From Gemmatimonas phototrophica (GTDB lineage: Bacteria; Gemmatimonadota; Gemmatimonadetes; Gemmatimonadales; Gemmatimonadaceae), in NCBI RefSeq assembly GCF_000695095.2, contig NZ_CP011454.1, positions 1,860,001 through 1,924,000 of the forward strand: DNA of 64,000 nt. The letters run 5' to 3'. The position numbers were made by a program, and so were the translations under genes. Under the pieces are notes generated by a model. It did no database searches and was not told the origin of the DNA. It saw only the letters and a program-made list of their open reading frames with translations. This document shows, piece after piece, positions 20,861 through 29,146 of the stretch (position 1 is the stretch's first letter; every line of letters starts with the position of its first letter).

Positions 20861-21574
20861 ATGCCCATTGTCGATCACGCCACACGGCTGATCACCTGCA
20901 AGCTGGTCTATTACGGGCCCGGTCGGTCCGGCAAGACGACGAATCTCACGTACCTGCATTCGGCGTTGCCGAGCGGGCAGGTGGGATCACTCACGTCGCT
21001 TGCCACCCGTCGCGACCGCACGCTCTTCTTTGACTATCTCCCAGTGGACCTGGGGACCGTGGGGGCGTACAAAGTGCGCTTCCAGCTCTATACCGTCCCC
21101 GGGCAGCCGTACTACAAGGCCATCCGGCAGCTCGTGCTGCAGGGCGCTGACGGTGTGGCGTTCGTAGCCGACAGCCAGCGCCACCGGTGGGACGACAACA
21201 TCGAAAGCCTGCAGGACATGCACGCCAACCTGGCCGAGCACGGGGTTGATGCGCGAGACCTGCCCATCGTCCTGCAATACAACAAGCAGGATCTGCCGCC
21301 GTCACTGGCGGCCAGTGTGGCTGATCTCTCGGCGGCGCTCAACTTTCGTGGGGTTCCCGAGTTTGCCGCCGATGCCCTGAACGGGGTTGGGGTGTTTGAT
21401 TCGCTGCGTTCGCTTGGTCGCAAGGTGCTGCGCCGTCTTGGCGCCGAAGATGGCACACCGGCCGGACAGCGAGCCAATGCCGCGCTGCGCACGCCCGCGT
21501 ATGCGCCGGCGCTGACGGAGGGATCGTTGGAAGGAGCCGTGGCTGAACCGCAGGGATCCGGAGTGGCTGCGTGA
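20861..21574 (+). CDS. mglA: MglA-type small Ras-like GTPase
   Basis: MglA GTPases set front-rear polarity and switch motility machinery in Myxococcus and relatives. This 237-residue protein matches MglA closely: Walker A GPGRSGKT (19-26), the switch-like segment RTLFFDYLPVDLG (53-65), YTVPGQPYY with Q82 at the catalytic glutamine position, VFVADSQ-type FVADSQR (101-107), and the guanine motif NKQD (141-144). The first 195 or so residues form the GTPase; the last 40 are a low-complexity extension absent from M. xanthus MglA. No MglB (roadblock) GAP gene is in the window. It overlaps the next gene, an unusual DnaA-like ATPase, by four bases. A link from CheA/CheY to this GTPase is inferred from the operon. 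Confidence 0.93.
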   Translation: MPIVDHATRLITCKLVYYGPGRSGKTTNLTYLHSALPSGQVGSLTSLATRRDRTLFFDYLPVDLGTVGAYKVRFQLYTVPGQPYYKAIRQLVLQGADGVAFVADSQRHRWDDNIESLQDMHANLAEHGVDARDLPIVLQYNKQDLPPSLAASVADLSAALNFRGVPEFAADALNGVGVFDSLRSLGRKVLRRLGAEDGTPAGQRANAALRTPAYAPALTEGSLEGAVAEPQGSGVAA

Positions 21575-23310
21575 GCACCTCCATGGATCGCACCCTGCGA
21601 TTCGACACCTTCGTGGTTGGCGCCTCCAATCGACTGGCCGTCTCAGCGGCACGCGCGGTAGCCGAAGCGCCCGGGCAGGCGTACAACCCGCTGTTCATCT
21701 ACGGCGGGTCCGGGCTCGGCAAGACCCACCTCGTGGCGGCCATTGCACATCGTGCGCGTGAGATGCAGTCGGCGCTGCGCGTACGGTTCTCGTCGGGAGA
21801 AGAAGTCGCGGAGCTGTTGCATCAGGCCGTGGCGTCGGGACAGCCGCAGCAGTTCCTCGAAGAGTTCGGTGAGGTGGATCTGCTCATCCTCGACGATGTG
21901 CAGTTCCTCACCGGCCAGAAGGAAACGCAGAGCGAACTGCTCCGGCTGTTGAACGTGCTGCTCACCCGTGGACAACAGCTGGTGCTGACCAGTGATCGTC
22001 AGCCGTCGGAAATTCCCGATGTGGATCAGCGACTGCTGTCGCGGCTGAGTGGTGGACTGGTCGTGGATGTCGGCGCCCCCGACTTCGAAATGCGCCTGGC
22101 CATTCTGCGCAATGTCGCGGGCGATCGACAGGTCGATTTTGGCGACGGCGTGCTCGATGAAGTGGCCCGCTTGCCCTTTGGCAATGTCCGCGAGCTCAAG
22201 GGCGCGCTGAACAAGATCACGGCGTATCAGCAACTCGACGGCACGGCGGTGTTGGCCACCGATGTGCGAGCGGTGCTGGGCGTGACCGTCGCACCCCTCC
22301 CGCCCACCCCGCCGGATCGCATTCAGGCCATCATTCCCAACGGCACCGACTACGAAGGCTTTCTGGCCGACGTGCTGCACGAGGTCGAGGAGCGGGTGGA
22401 GCCGTGGCGCGTCCAGATCGGCGAAGCGATCGCCACGTATCGCCCGGAAGGGTGGAACGTGGGCGTGCTGGAGCGCGCCATGACGCTCCCTCAGGCGCCT
22501 GAGGTGGACGGGCTGCTGCGGGCTTATGCCGCGGCCGTCGAGCATATGCGCGGGTTGGAAGCGCAGGCCGCCAGTTTTGACGCGTCATGGCGTGGACACG
22601 CCGCCTTCCGGAATGTCGAAGCCATTCCCGCAGCACAGCAGTTGGTGCAGCAGGCGATCGCCTCGGCCTTGCCACTTCCTCAGCCGTCGCCGGGCTTTAC
22701 CCGCGCCGCCCTGCAGGTTGGCCCGGATAACCAACTCGCCGTGCGCGCCCTCGACGCGGTCGTGGAGCAGCCAGGGAAGGGCTACAATCCCTTGCTGCTG
22801 CACGGCCCCGCCGGCAGCGGCAAAACGCATTTTGCCCACGCCATTGGCAACGCGGTCAAAGAACGCTGGCCCCGCCTCGCGGTGGCCTGCGTATCGGCCA
22901 AGGTGTTTGTCGAAGAGTATATCGCGGCCATGCAGGAAGGCGGCGTGGAACGGTGGCGTTTGCGCTACCGGCACGCGGATCTGTTCATTCTCGATGACTT
23001 GCAGGTGCTCGAAGGCAAGGAACGCACGCAGGAAGAGCTCTTCCACCTCTTCAATCAGCTCGTCGGGCGCAACGCGCAGGTCGTGCTGACCAGCACGCGG
23101 GCCCCCAAGGAGATGATGGGGTTGGCCGACCGGTTGCGTTCACGGTTTGAAGGCGGACTCGTGGTGGTGCTGCCGGCCCGCGAGCGTCAGCGCCTGGAGC
23201 AGCTGGCCGGACGCACGCCGGGTGAGCCGGACCGATTCTTTGAAGATCAGGAAAAGACCATGTGGCACTGGCCCGACCTGGGCGGGCGCCTCATTGAGGA
23301 GTACCGGTAA
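21571..23310 (+). CDS. Tandem DnaA-type AAA+ ATPase without a DNA-binding domain
   Basis: This 579-residue protein contains two DnaA-like ATPase modules. Module 1 (about 10-240) is a complete DnaA domain III: FDTFVVGASNRLA, Walker A GGSGLGKT (45-52), Walker B LLILDD (104-109), a box VII arginine in RLLSRLSGG (R158), and sensor 2 in GNVRELKGAL (204-213). A helical region (255-335) links it to module 2 (about 374-550), with Walker A GPAGSGKT (412-419), Walker B LFILDD (471-476) and RLRSRFEGGL (521-530), but no sensor 2 lid motif. Neither the DnaA N-terminal domain nor the C-terminal DnaA-box helix-turn-helix is present. It is therefore not the replication initiator. It overlaps mglA and touches the next DUF4388 gene. 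Function unknown. Confidence 0.85.
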   Translation: MSTSMDRTLRFDTFVVGASNRLAVSAARAVAEAPGQAYNPLFIYGGSGLGKTHLVAAIAHRAREMQSALRVRFSSGEEVAELLHQAVASGQPQQFLEEFGEVDLLILDDVQFLTGQKETQSELLRLLNVLLTRGQQLVLTSDRQPSEIPDVDQRLLSRLSGGLVVDVGAPDFEMRLAILRNVAGDRQVDFGDGVLDEVARLPFGNVRELKGALNKITAYQQLDGTAVLATDVRAVLGVTVAPLPPTPPDRIQAIIPNGTDYEGFLADVLHEVEERVEPWRVQIGEAIATYRPEGWNVGVLERAMTLPQAPEVDGLLRAYAAAVEHMRGLEAQAASFDASWRGHAAFRNVEAIPAAQQLVQQAIASALPLPQPSPGFTRAALQVGPDNQLAVRALDAVVEQPGKGYNPLLLHGPAGSGKTHFAHAIGNAVKERWPRLAVACVSAKVFVEEYIAAMQEGGVERWRLRYRHADLFILDDLQVLEGKERTQEELFHLFNQLVGRNAQVVLTSTRAPKEMMGLADRLRSRFEGGLVVVLPARERQRLEQLAGRTPGEPDRFFEDQEKTMWHWPDLGGRLIEEYR

Positions 23311-25073
23311 TGGCCATTCGCGGTAATCTCAGCGAAGCGAGCCTCGCCGACGTGCTGCAATTGCTGGCACTCGGGCAGAAAACCGGCTGCCTCAGTATTG
23401 CGCGTGACGGCAGCTTCGGGACCATCCATTTCGCGGATGGCCGCGTGGTGCACGCGTCCATCGTGAATCGGCGTGATCGGCTTGGCGATCGCCTCGTGCG
23501 CCTTGGCGCCGTCGAGGCGGATGAACTGGCCCGCCTGTCTGCGCGGGTAGGACCACAGGATGATCGTGACCTGGCCAAGGCGCTGCTGGCGGGAGAGCGC
23601 ATCGACCGTGAGTTGCTCGTTCAGGTCTATCGCACGCAGGTCGAAGAAGCCGTCTACCATCTTTTCAGCTGGTCGCAAGGCACCTTCACCTTCGAGCCGG
23701 ACGACGAGATTTCGCTGGATACGCCACTCTTTTCCATCAGCGCCGACTCCCTGTTGCTCGAAGGGGCGCGCCGCGTGGATGAGTGGTCGCTGATCGAAAA
23801 GAAGGTCCCATCGTTCGATCTCATCTTCGAGGCCGACGCCGCCCGTGTCACTGCACGGGAAGTGCCGCTGTCAGTGGAGCAGGAACGCATCCTGCCGCTG
23901 CTCGACGGCACGCACGATGTGCACGCCATCCTTGAACGGTCCGGCCTCAGTGAATTTGATGCCGGCAAGGCGCTCTACGGGCTCCTGTCGGCCGGGTATG
24001 CGCAACGCGTCGGACGCAGTGCCGCGCGGCGTCAGCCACCGCCGGAGAGCCGGGTGGCGGAACATCGCAATCTCGGCATTGCCTTCTACAAGACCGGCAT
24101 GCTCGATGAGGCGTCGCGCGAGTTCCGTCGGGTGCTGGAGCTGCGCGACTCCGACGGGATCTCCCGGTTCTACATCGGACTGGTTCACGCGCGGCGCGGT
24201 GAATGGGCCGACGCCGTGAGCACGTTTGCCCGCGCGGCGCAGGAGCCCGACGCCCCCTCGGCGGTGTTGCACAATCTGGCGTTCGCGCTCGAGCGTACCG
24301 GCGAGCACGCACAGGCGTCATTGGCACTCGACGAAGCCCTGCGCCGTGCGGCGGGCATGCCGGATCCCCGGCTGGCGCTGTCCCGCGCCACGAGTTTGCT
24401 GGAGGCCGGCGATCTGGGCGGTGCCGAAGCCCAGCTGGCCGAGGCTCGGGCACTCTGGGGCGCCCGTCAACCGTCCGCGGCATGGTTTCATGCAGCCGGC
24501 CTCGCGGCGGCACTGGGTGGGGACAGCTTGCGTGCGGCGGCACTGCTGGAAGAAGGGCTCGCGGTCTATCCGCACGCCGTGCCGTTGCACAACAATCTGT
24601 CGGTGGTGCAGGAGCGGCGCGGGAGCTATGAGCTGGCAGCGCGCACGCTGGAGCATGCCCTGCTCGAAGACGCCAATTGCGCGCACCTGCACAAGAACCT
24701 CGGCGACTATCTGTATCGCGCCCAGCGGTACGATGAAGCCTTCGATGCGTTTACGCGAGTGGTCCGCCTGGCGCCGGCGCATGGCCCCGATGTCTATCTC
24801 AAGCTGGGCAACATCCACTATCGTCGTGGAGCCCTTGACGCGGCGCACGACGCGTGGGAGCAGGCGCTCGTGCTGGATCCTGAGAATCGGATTGTGAAAG
24901 CCAATCTCTCGGCGCTGCCGCGGACCGCGCCAGCTGAGGTGGTCGAAACCGCCATCATTGGCGCGGCCGTCGCGGCCGTGCATGCCGTGGAGACTTCGGG
25001 CACCGATGCGGCCGCCGTGCCGACGGCGGCCGAAGGGGACGATGCCATGGCGGCGTTTGGGATGGACGCATGA
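23310..25073 (+). CDS. DUF4388 protein with C-terminal TPR array
   Basis: This 587-residue protein has an N-terminal DUF4388 domain (about 1-130; IRGNLSEASLADVLQLLALGQKTG) and a probable second PATAN or winged-helix part (about 130-240, including LLDGTHDVHAILERSGLSE). Six or more TPRs follow from residue 250 to 535, for example HRNLGIAFYKTGMLDEASREF, then a short Ala-rich tail. It looks cytosolic. It shares the DUF4388 start with the gene at 19654, so the operon encodes two related scaffolds, one short and one fused to TPRs. The ATG overlaps the last base of the DnaA-like gene stop and its own stop overlaps cheD, which indicates coupled expression. No enzymatic function is visible. Confidence 0.83.
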   Translation: MAIRGNLSEASLADVLQLLALGQKTGCLSIARDGSFGTIHFADGRVVHASIVNRRDRLGDRLVRLGAVEADELARLSARVGPQDDRDLAKALLAGERIDRELLVQVYRTQVEEAVYHLFSWSQGTFTFEPDDEISLDTPLFSISADSLLLEGARRVDEWSLIEKKVPSFDLIFEADAARVTAREVPLSVEQERILPLLDGTHDVHAILERSGLSEFDAGKALYGLLSAGYAQRVGRSAARRQPPPESRVAEHRNLGIAFYKTGMLDEASREFRRVLELRDSDGISRFYIGLVHARRGEWADAVSTFARAAQEPDAPSAVLHNLAFALERTGEHAQASLALDEALRRAAGMPDPRLALSRATSLLEAGDLGGAEAQLAEARALWGARQPSAAWFHAAGLAAALGGDSLRAAALLEEGLAVYPHAVPLHNNLSVVQERRGSYELAARTLEHALLEDANCAHLHKNLGDYLYRAQRYDEAFDAFTRVVRLAPAHGPDVYLKLGNIHYRRGALDAAHDAWEQALVLDPENRIVKANLSALPRTAPAEVVETAIIGAAVAAVHAVETSGTDAAAVPTAAEGDDAMAAFGMDA

Positions 25074-25552
25074 CGACGCTGATCAACGTGCCCATTGCCG
25101 ATCTCGCGGTGGCCACGGCCGACAGTACGCTGGTGACCACCGGGCTGGGGTCCTGCGTGGCGATCGCGCTGCACGACGCCCGGCAGCAGGTGGGCGCTCT
25201 GGCGCACGTGTTGTTGCCGCATGCCGCGCTGTCGTCACAGGCGCCGCGTGAGGGAAAGTTTCCCTCCACCGCTGTGCCGGCCATGCTGGCGCGCATGCGC
25301 GCCCTCGGGGCCACCGGGGAGATTCACGCGCGGCTGATTGGCGGGGCATCCATGTTCGGACCGCTGTTGCCGGCCGGCGCCGTGGGACTCGGGGTCCGCA
25401 ACGTGAAAGCGGCGCGACAGGCCTGCGCCGACCACGCTGTCCCCATCGTTGGTGAAGAGGTTGGCGGGACCATGGGCCGGTCGGTGTATTTCCATGTCGG
25501 CACGGGGGCCGTGCAGGTGCGCACGGTGCGAGGTGATCATGTCGAGCTGTGA
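25070..25552 (+). CDS. cheD: Chemoreceptor glutamine deamidase CheD
   Basis: CheD deamidates glutamines in chemoreceptors and, where CheC exists, binds and stimulates it. The 160 residues contain the catalytic cysteine C29 in TTGLGSCVAIALHD, the histidine H46 in LAHVLLPH, the GKFPSTAVPAML segment with the third active-site residue, and ARLIGGASMF. It overlaps the DUF4388-TPR gene by four bases and cheB by 14. CheD with CheB shows that the cognate receptors, encoded elsewhere, are covalently modified. No methyltransferase CheR is visible in the window. Confidence 0.94.
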   Translation: MTTLINVPIADLAVATADSTLVTTGLGSCVAIALHDARQQVGALAHVLLPHAALSSQAPREGKFPSTAVPAMLARMRALGATGEIHARLIGGASMFGPLLPAGAVGLGVRNVKAARQACADHAVPIVGEEVGGTMGRSVYFHVGTGAVQVRTVRGDHVEL

Positions 25553-26675
25553 ACCAGGATTCGGTGCCGCCTCTCCTCGCGACCCGCGCCGAACGGTTCT
25601 TGTAGTGGACGACAGCGCCTTCATGCGCAAGCTGGTGAGTGAGGTGGTGGAATCCAGCGGTGAGTTTCGCGTCGTGGGGACGGCGCGCGACGGACAGGAT
25701 GCGCTGAAGCAGGTGGCAACGCTCAATCCCGATCTCGTCACGCTCGATGTGGACATGCCGGGACTCGACGGTCTGGCGGCGCTTGAGTTTCTCATGCGTG
25801 ACCATCCCCGACCGGTGGTGATGTTGAGTGCCGGTGGTAGCGATGGTGGGGCCGATGCCACTTTGCGCGCCCTTGAACGCGGCGCCGTGGACTTCGTGCG
25901 AAAGCCGTCGGGGGCGATCAGTCTCGATCTGGATCTGGTGCAGGAGCAGCTGCTGCAGGCCCTGCGGGCGGCGGCCACGGTGCAGGTGACGTCGCATCCG
26001 TTGTTGGCCTCGGGACACACGCCCGCACCACCGCGCGCGGTGCCGGCGCAGATTCCGCTGGCCGGTGCGCCCGCGCGCGTGGTGTGCATTGCCGCGAGTA
26101 CCGGAGGGCCCGCGGCACTCGCGCAGCTGCTGCCGGCGCTGCCCGCCTGGAACGACACGGCCGTGCTCATTGTGCAGCATATGCCACCGGGCTTTACCGG
26201 CAGCTTTGCCCGACGCCTCGATGCCGCGTCAGCCCTCACCGTGCACGAAGCCACCGACGGCGCGCCGTTGCGGGCCGGGCATGCCTACGTCGCGCCGGGC
26301 GGGCTGCACCTGCGGGTGCAGGGGCCGCGTGAAGTGCCCCGTCTCGTGCTGAGCAATGATCCCAGCGTATGGGGGGTGCGCCCCGCGGCCGATCCGCTCT
26401 TTCACTCCGCCGCGAGCGTCTACGGCGCACAAGCGGTGGGGTTGGTACTCACCGGCATGGGACGCGACGGCGCCGAAGGGTTGCGTGCCATTCGCACGGC
26501 GGGCGGGCGTGGCATCGTGCAGGATCATGCGTCGGCCATCGTCCCGGGGATGCCCGATGCGGCCCGCCAGTTGGCCGGCGCCGACGCCGTGGCCTCATTG
26601 CAGGACCTGGCAGCGGTCGTGGTCGCGCAGGTGGACGCCTTGCAGCAACGGCCGCCTCTCCAGGAATCCGCATGA
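25539..26675 (+). CDS. cheB: Protein-glutamate methylesterase CheB
   Basis: CheB removes methyl groups from chemoreceptors and is activated by CheA phosphorylation. The 378 residues comprise a receiver domain (about 18-140; D24-D25, phospho-acceptor D70 in TLDVDMPGLDG, K122 in FVRKPSG) and a methylesterase domain (about 178-365). The latter has the triad S187 in IAASTGG, H214 in VQHMPPGFTGSFARRL and D310 in TGMGRDGAEG. All catalytic residues are present. ATG 25539 overlaps the end of cheD by 14 bases; the frame continues upstream into cheD without similarity. It lies 10 bases before a second CheW-like gene. Confidence 0.95.
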   Translation: MSSCEPGFGAASPRDPRRTVLVVDDSAFMRKLVSEVVESSGEFRVVGTARDGQDALKQVATLNPDLVTLDVDMPGLDGLAALEFLMRDHPRPVVMLSAGGSDGGADATLRALERGAVDFVRKPSGAISLDLDLVQEQLLQALRAAATVQVTSHPLLASGHTPAPPRAVPAQIPLAGAPARVVCIAASTGGPAALAQLLPALPAWNDTAVLIVQHMPPGFTGSFARRLDAASALTVHEATDGAPLRAGHAYVAPGGLHLRVQGPREVPRLVLSNDPSVWGVRPAADPLFHSAASVYGAQAVGLVLTGMGRDGAEGLRAIRTAGGRGIVQDHASAIVPGMPDAARQLAGADAVASLQDLAAVVVAQVDALQQRPPLQESA

Positions 26676-26685
26676 GACCCCCCCG

Positions 26686-27168
26686 GTGACCCACACCTTT
26701 CGCTCCATCAGCGGCCTCGCCTCCCGGCGTCGTGCGCGCCCGGCTGTGGAGCGGGCGACCTTTGTGGTGGCGGCCATTGGTGCCTCACGCCTCGCCTTTC
26801 CCGTGGAATGGGTGGAGCGGGTGCTGCGCAACACCACGGACAGCGCCGACGCTCCCCTCGCGTACGGGCATCGTGCGCTCACGGTCTGTGATGTGGCCGC
26901 GTCCCTCGGCCTGACGGCGGCGCCGGTGCCGTCGGTAACCCGCCGTGTGCTGGTGCTCCGTGATGCCTCGCTCGCCGCCGATGGGTGCGCCGTCCTGGTG
27001 GATAGCGTCCATGAGGTCTTCGCGGTGGAAATCGCGCATATTCGCCCGGTGACCGACGGTGCGACGGCCGATATCGCGCGGCACTCCGCCATTCGTGGCG
27101 TCTTCGAACGCGACGCACACGAGGTGTGGGTGCTGGATCCGTCACGACTGCTGCGAGAGGTTGCGTGA
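26686..27168 (+). CDS. CheW-like domain protein 2
   Basis: This 160-residue protein consists of a basic N-terminal tail (about 1-28) and one CheW-like domain. FVVAAIGASRLAFPVEWVERVLR (about 27-49) matches the first CheW strands, and CAVLVDSVHEVFAV matches the late VD-V-E segment. Its similarity to the first CheW is low, so it may couple a different receptor or act as a diverged partner of CheA. The GTG start at 26686 was chosen because it follows the cheB stop by 10 bases; no ATG lies in frame there. The stop overlaps the next GTG by four bases. Confidence 0.75.
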   Translation: MTHTFRSISGLASRRRARPAVERATFVVAAIGASRLAFPVEWVERVLRNTTDSADAPLAYGHRALTVCDVAASLGLTAAPVPSVTRRVLVLRDASLAADGCAVLVDSVHEVFAVEIAHIRPVTDGATADIARHSAIRGVFERDAHEVWVLDPSRLLREVA

Positions 27169-28124
27169 ATCCGCACGACTCGGGGACACCGCGCCACATG
27201 CCGGCGCATCAGGCGTATACCCTCGCGGAACGGCTGCAGGCATTGCGGGAGGCCCTCGATCAAGCCTGCCAGGCGCACACGCTGCAGCCCGTCACCCCCG
27301 ATCAGCGCGAACTGCTCAAGCAGCAGATCATCGCGCTCTTCCGCGAGGCGGACGCCGCGCTGCAGCAGGCGCAGGCCATGAAGGAGGCGGTGAAGGGGCT
27401 GGCCGACCAATGGAAGCATCTGGACGGGCGCGGCGTGGGGACCGTTCCCGGCGCGGGTGCCGAGGTGCACCGACCGACGCCGGTGGCGTCAACCACCGTG
27501 TCCGCCACGACCGGGCGCGTCGATCATCTGGGCGCCTCCACCTTTCTTGAGAAAGGGTGGAGCAAGCTGGCGCTGCTGGATGCCCCTGGCGCCGAAGCGG
27601 CGTTCAGGCGGGCGCTCGACTTGGCCCCGGGGAGCCTCGAAGCGCAGTCGTTGCTGTGCTGGGCGCAGATGCAGCAGGAGAACTACGATGCCGCTCTGCT
27701 GACGCTGCAGTCGGTCTTGTCGCTTGATCCCCATAACGCCCTGGCCCACGCAAACCTGGGGTATATCTGCCTCCGGCGGAAAGCGTATGGGGAAGCCATT
27801 GAGCACCTCTCCACCGTCATCCGCGCCGACGCCGATCGCCGCGCCGTACTCTACGCCCACCTGTATCTGGGCATGGTGTACCGGGAGCGGGAGATGTACG
27901 ACGACGCCGAGGCGTTCTTTATGCGCGCTCTGGAACTGGGACCCAACCTGCTGCAGGCGTGGTACGAGCTCGGACGGGCCCGGTGGTTTGCCGGCCGCCC
28001 GGATGAGGCGAGGCAGGCGTGGAAAACGGGGAGCGAGGCGAACAAGTTCAGTCCATGGGGCAAACGCTGCGCGGAGGTGCTGCAGATGGTGGAGCAGGGG
28101 GGCGCGCCCTCCCGCGAGGGATAG
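27165..28124 (+). CDS. Small TPR protein closing the chemosensory operon
   Basis: This 319-residue protein has an N-terminal helical, Gln-rich segment (about 18-85, probably coiled coil), a Thr/Pro linker, and four to five TPRs (about 120-300), including AHANLGYICLRRKAYGEAIEHL and LGMVYREREMYDDAEAFFMRAL. No signal peptide is seen. The GTG at 27165 overlaps the CheW-2 stop (GTGA); ATG 27198 is an alternative start. It is the third TPR-bearing gene of the cluster. Its role is unknown, but the repeated association of TPR proteins with Che and MglA genes suggests an adaptor. Confidence 0.78.
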   Translation: MNPHDSGTPRHMPAHQAYTLAERLQALREALDQACQAHTLQPVTPDQRELLKQQIIALFREADAALQQAQAMKEAVKGLADQWKHLDGRGVGTVPGAGAEVHRPTPVASTTVSATTGRVDHLGASTFLEKGWSKLALLDAPGAEAAFRRALDLAPGSLEAQSLLCWAQMQQENYDAALLTLQSVLSLDPHNALAHANLGYICLRRKAYGEAIEHLSTVIRADADRRAVLYAHLYLGMVYREREMYDDAEAFFMRALELGPNLLQAWYELGRARWFAGRPDEARQAWKTGSEANKFSPWGKRCAEVLQMVEQGGAPSREG

Positions 28125-28141
28125 CGCGCGGCGTTTGGCGC

Positions 28142-29101
28142 ATGGTCGCGCGCGGGCTGGGCCTATTCAGTCGTGCCCTGATGTTGCTGGTGGTGGTGGC
28201 GGGAGCGGGCGCGGCCCAGCCGTCAACGGCAAGCGGCGTTCGTCTCGATGGCGGCCGGTTTACTGTGGTGGCGCAACCGCGCGACGAACGACTGGCCCGC
28301 TCGCTCCTGCAGGAAGCGCAGCGCCGCGACACGTTCCCCGGTCTTCCCCGGCCTCGCGAGCGGGTGCTCATTGCCATCGCGCCCGATGCCCCGACGCTAC
28401 GCGCCTGGGTTGGCCCCAATGCCCCCGAGTGGGGGGCCGCCTTTGCCTTTCCCGACCAACGCAAGATTGTCATGCAGGGGAGCCGCGCCAATTCCGACGC
28501 AGGCGATCCGCGTGTGGTCCTGCGTCATGAACTGGCCCACCTGGCGCTCTACGAAGCCATGGGGCGATTGCCCCCCCGCTGGTTCAACGAAGGCTACGCC
28601 AGCGTGGCTGCGGGAGAATGGACGCGGGAACAGGCGTTCGAAACATCGTTGGGTATGGTCTGGCGCACATTGCCAACGCTGGAGCAGCTGGAGCAAGGCT
28701 TTGCCGGAGGCGGCATGGAGGCCTCCTGGAGCTACGCCATGGCGCACCGGGTGGTGAGCGAACTGGAGACGCTGGGGGGCCCCGCCGGTCTTGCCAACCT
28801 GCTGGCGTATTGGAAGGAGACCGGCTCGCTGGAGAAGGGGATCCGGTCGGCGTATGGCATGACCGGTGACGGCTTCGAGAAGCACTGGCGGGCTCAGACG
28901 CGCTCGCGATATGGCGCCCTCGCCTTCGTCACGAACATGTCGTTGATCGTGGGGTTCTTCTCGCTGGTCATGGTGCCGCTCTTCATCCAGCGCCGGCGAC
29001 GGGACCGCGTCAAGCTCGAGGCCATGCGGGCCGCTGACGCGCAGCAGGAACGTGAAGCCCGCGAGAGCGCCCTGCAGGCCATTCTGGAAGGGGCAACCTG
29101 A
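28142..29101 (+). CDS. Membrane-anchored gluzincin-type metalloprotease
   Basis: The 319-residue protein has a signal peptide or anchor (about 8-25, LFSRALMLLVVVAGAGAA), an extracytoplasmic domain with the zinc motif HELAH (about 131-135) followed by WFNEGYA, whose Glu is the likely third zinc ligand, and a C-terminal membrane helix (about 262-282). A basic stop-transfer RRRRDR and a charged cytosolic tail end the protein. The layout fits peptidase MA-like proteases. Start ATG 28142 lies 17 bases after the TPR gene; a longer frame into that gene exists but would bury the signal sequence. The substrate is unknown. Position at the end of the chemosensory run may be coincidental. Confidence 0.82.
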   Translation: MVARGLGLFSRALMLLVVVAGAGAAQPSTASGVRLDGGRFTVVAQPRDERLARSLLQEAQRRDTFPGLPRPRERVLIAIAPDAPTLRAWVGPNAPEWGAAFAFPDQRKIVMQGSRANSDAGDPRVVLRHELAHLALYEAMGRLPPRWFNEGYASVAAGEWTREQAFETSLGMVWRTLPTLEQLEQGFAGGGMEASWSYAMAHRVVSELETLGGPAGLANLLAYWKETGSLEKGIRSAYGMTGDGFEKHWRAQTRSRYGALAFVTNMSLIVGFFSLVMVPLFIQRRRRDRVKLEAMRAADAQQEREARESALQAILEGAT

Positions 29102-29146
29102 CCGCCGGTCCTTGCCGGACGGGCGCTTTCCTCAGTATCCTCCCGC

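Noticed and set aside
18063-20885. Another 940-codon minus-strand open frame opposite the TPR and DUF4388 genes
   Set aside because: Low-complexity Arg/Gly/Ser composition and no motifs; the plus strand encodes consistent TPR repeats in the operon frame.
21571-23310. Calling this gene dnaA because of its ATPase domain
   Set aside because: It has two ATPase modules and lacks the DnaA N-terminal and DNA-binding domains, and it is in a chemosensory operon.
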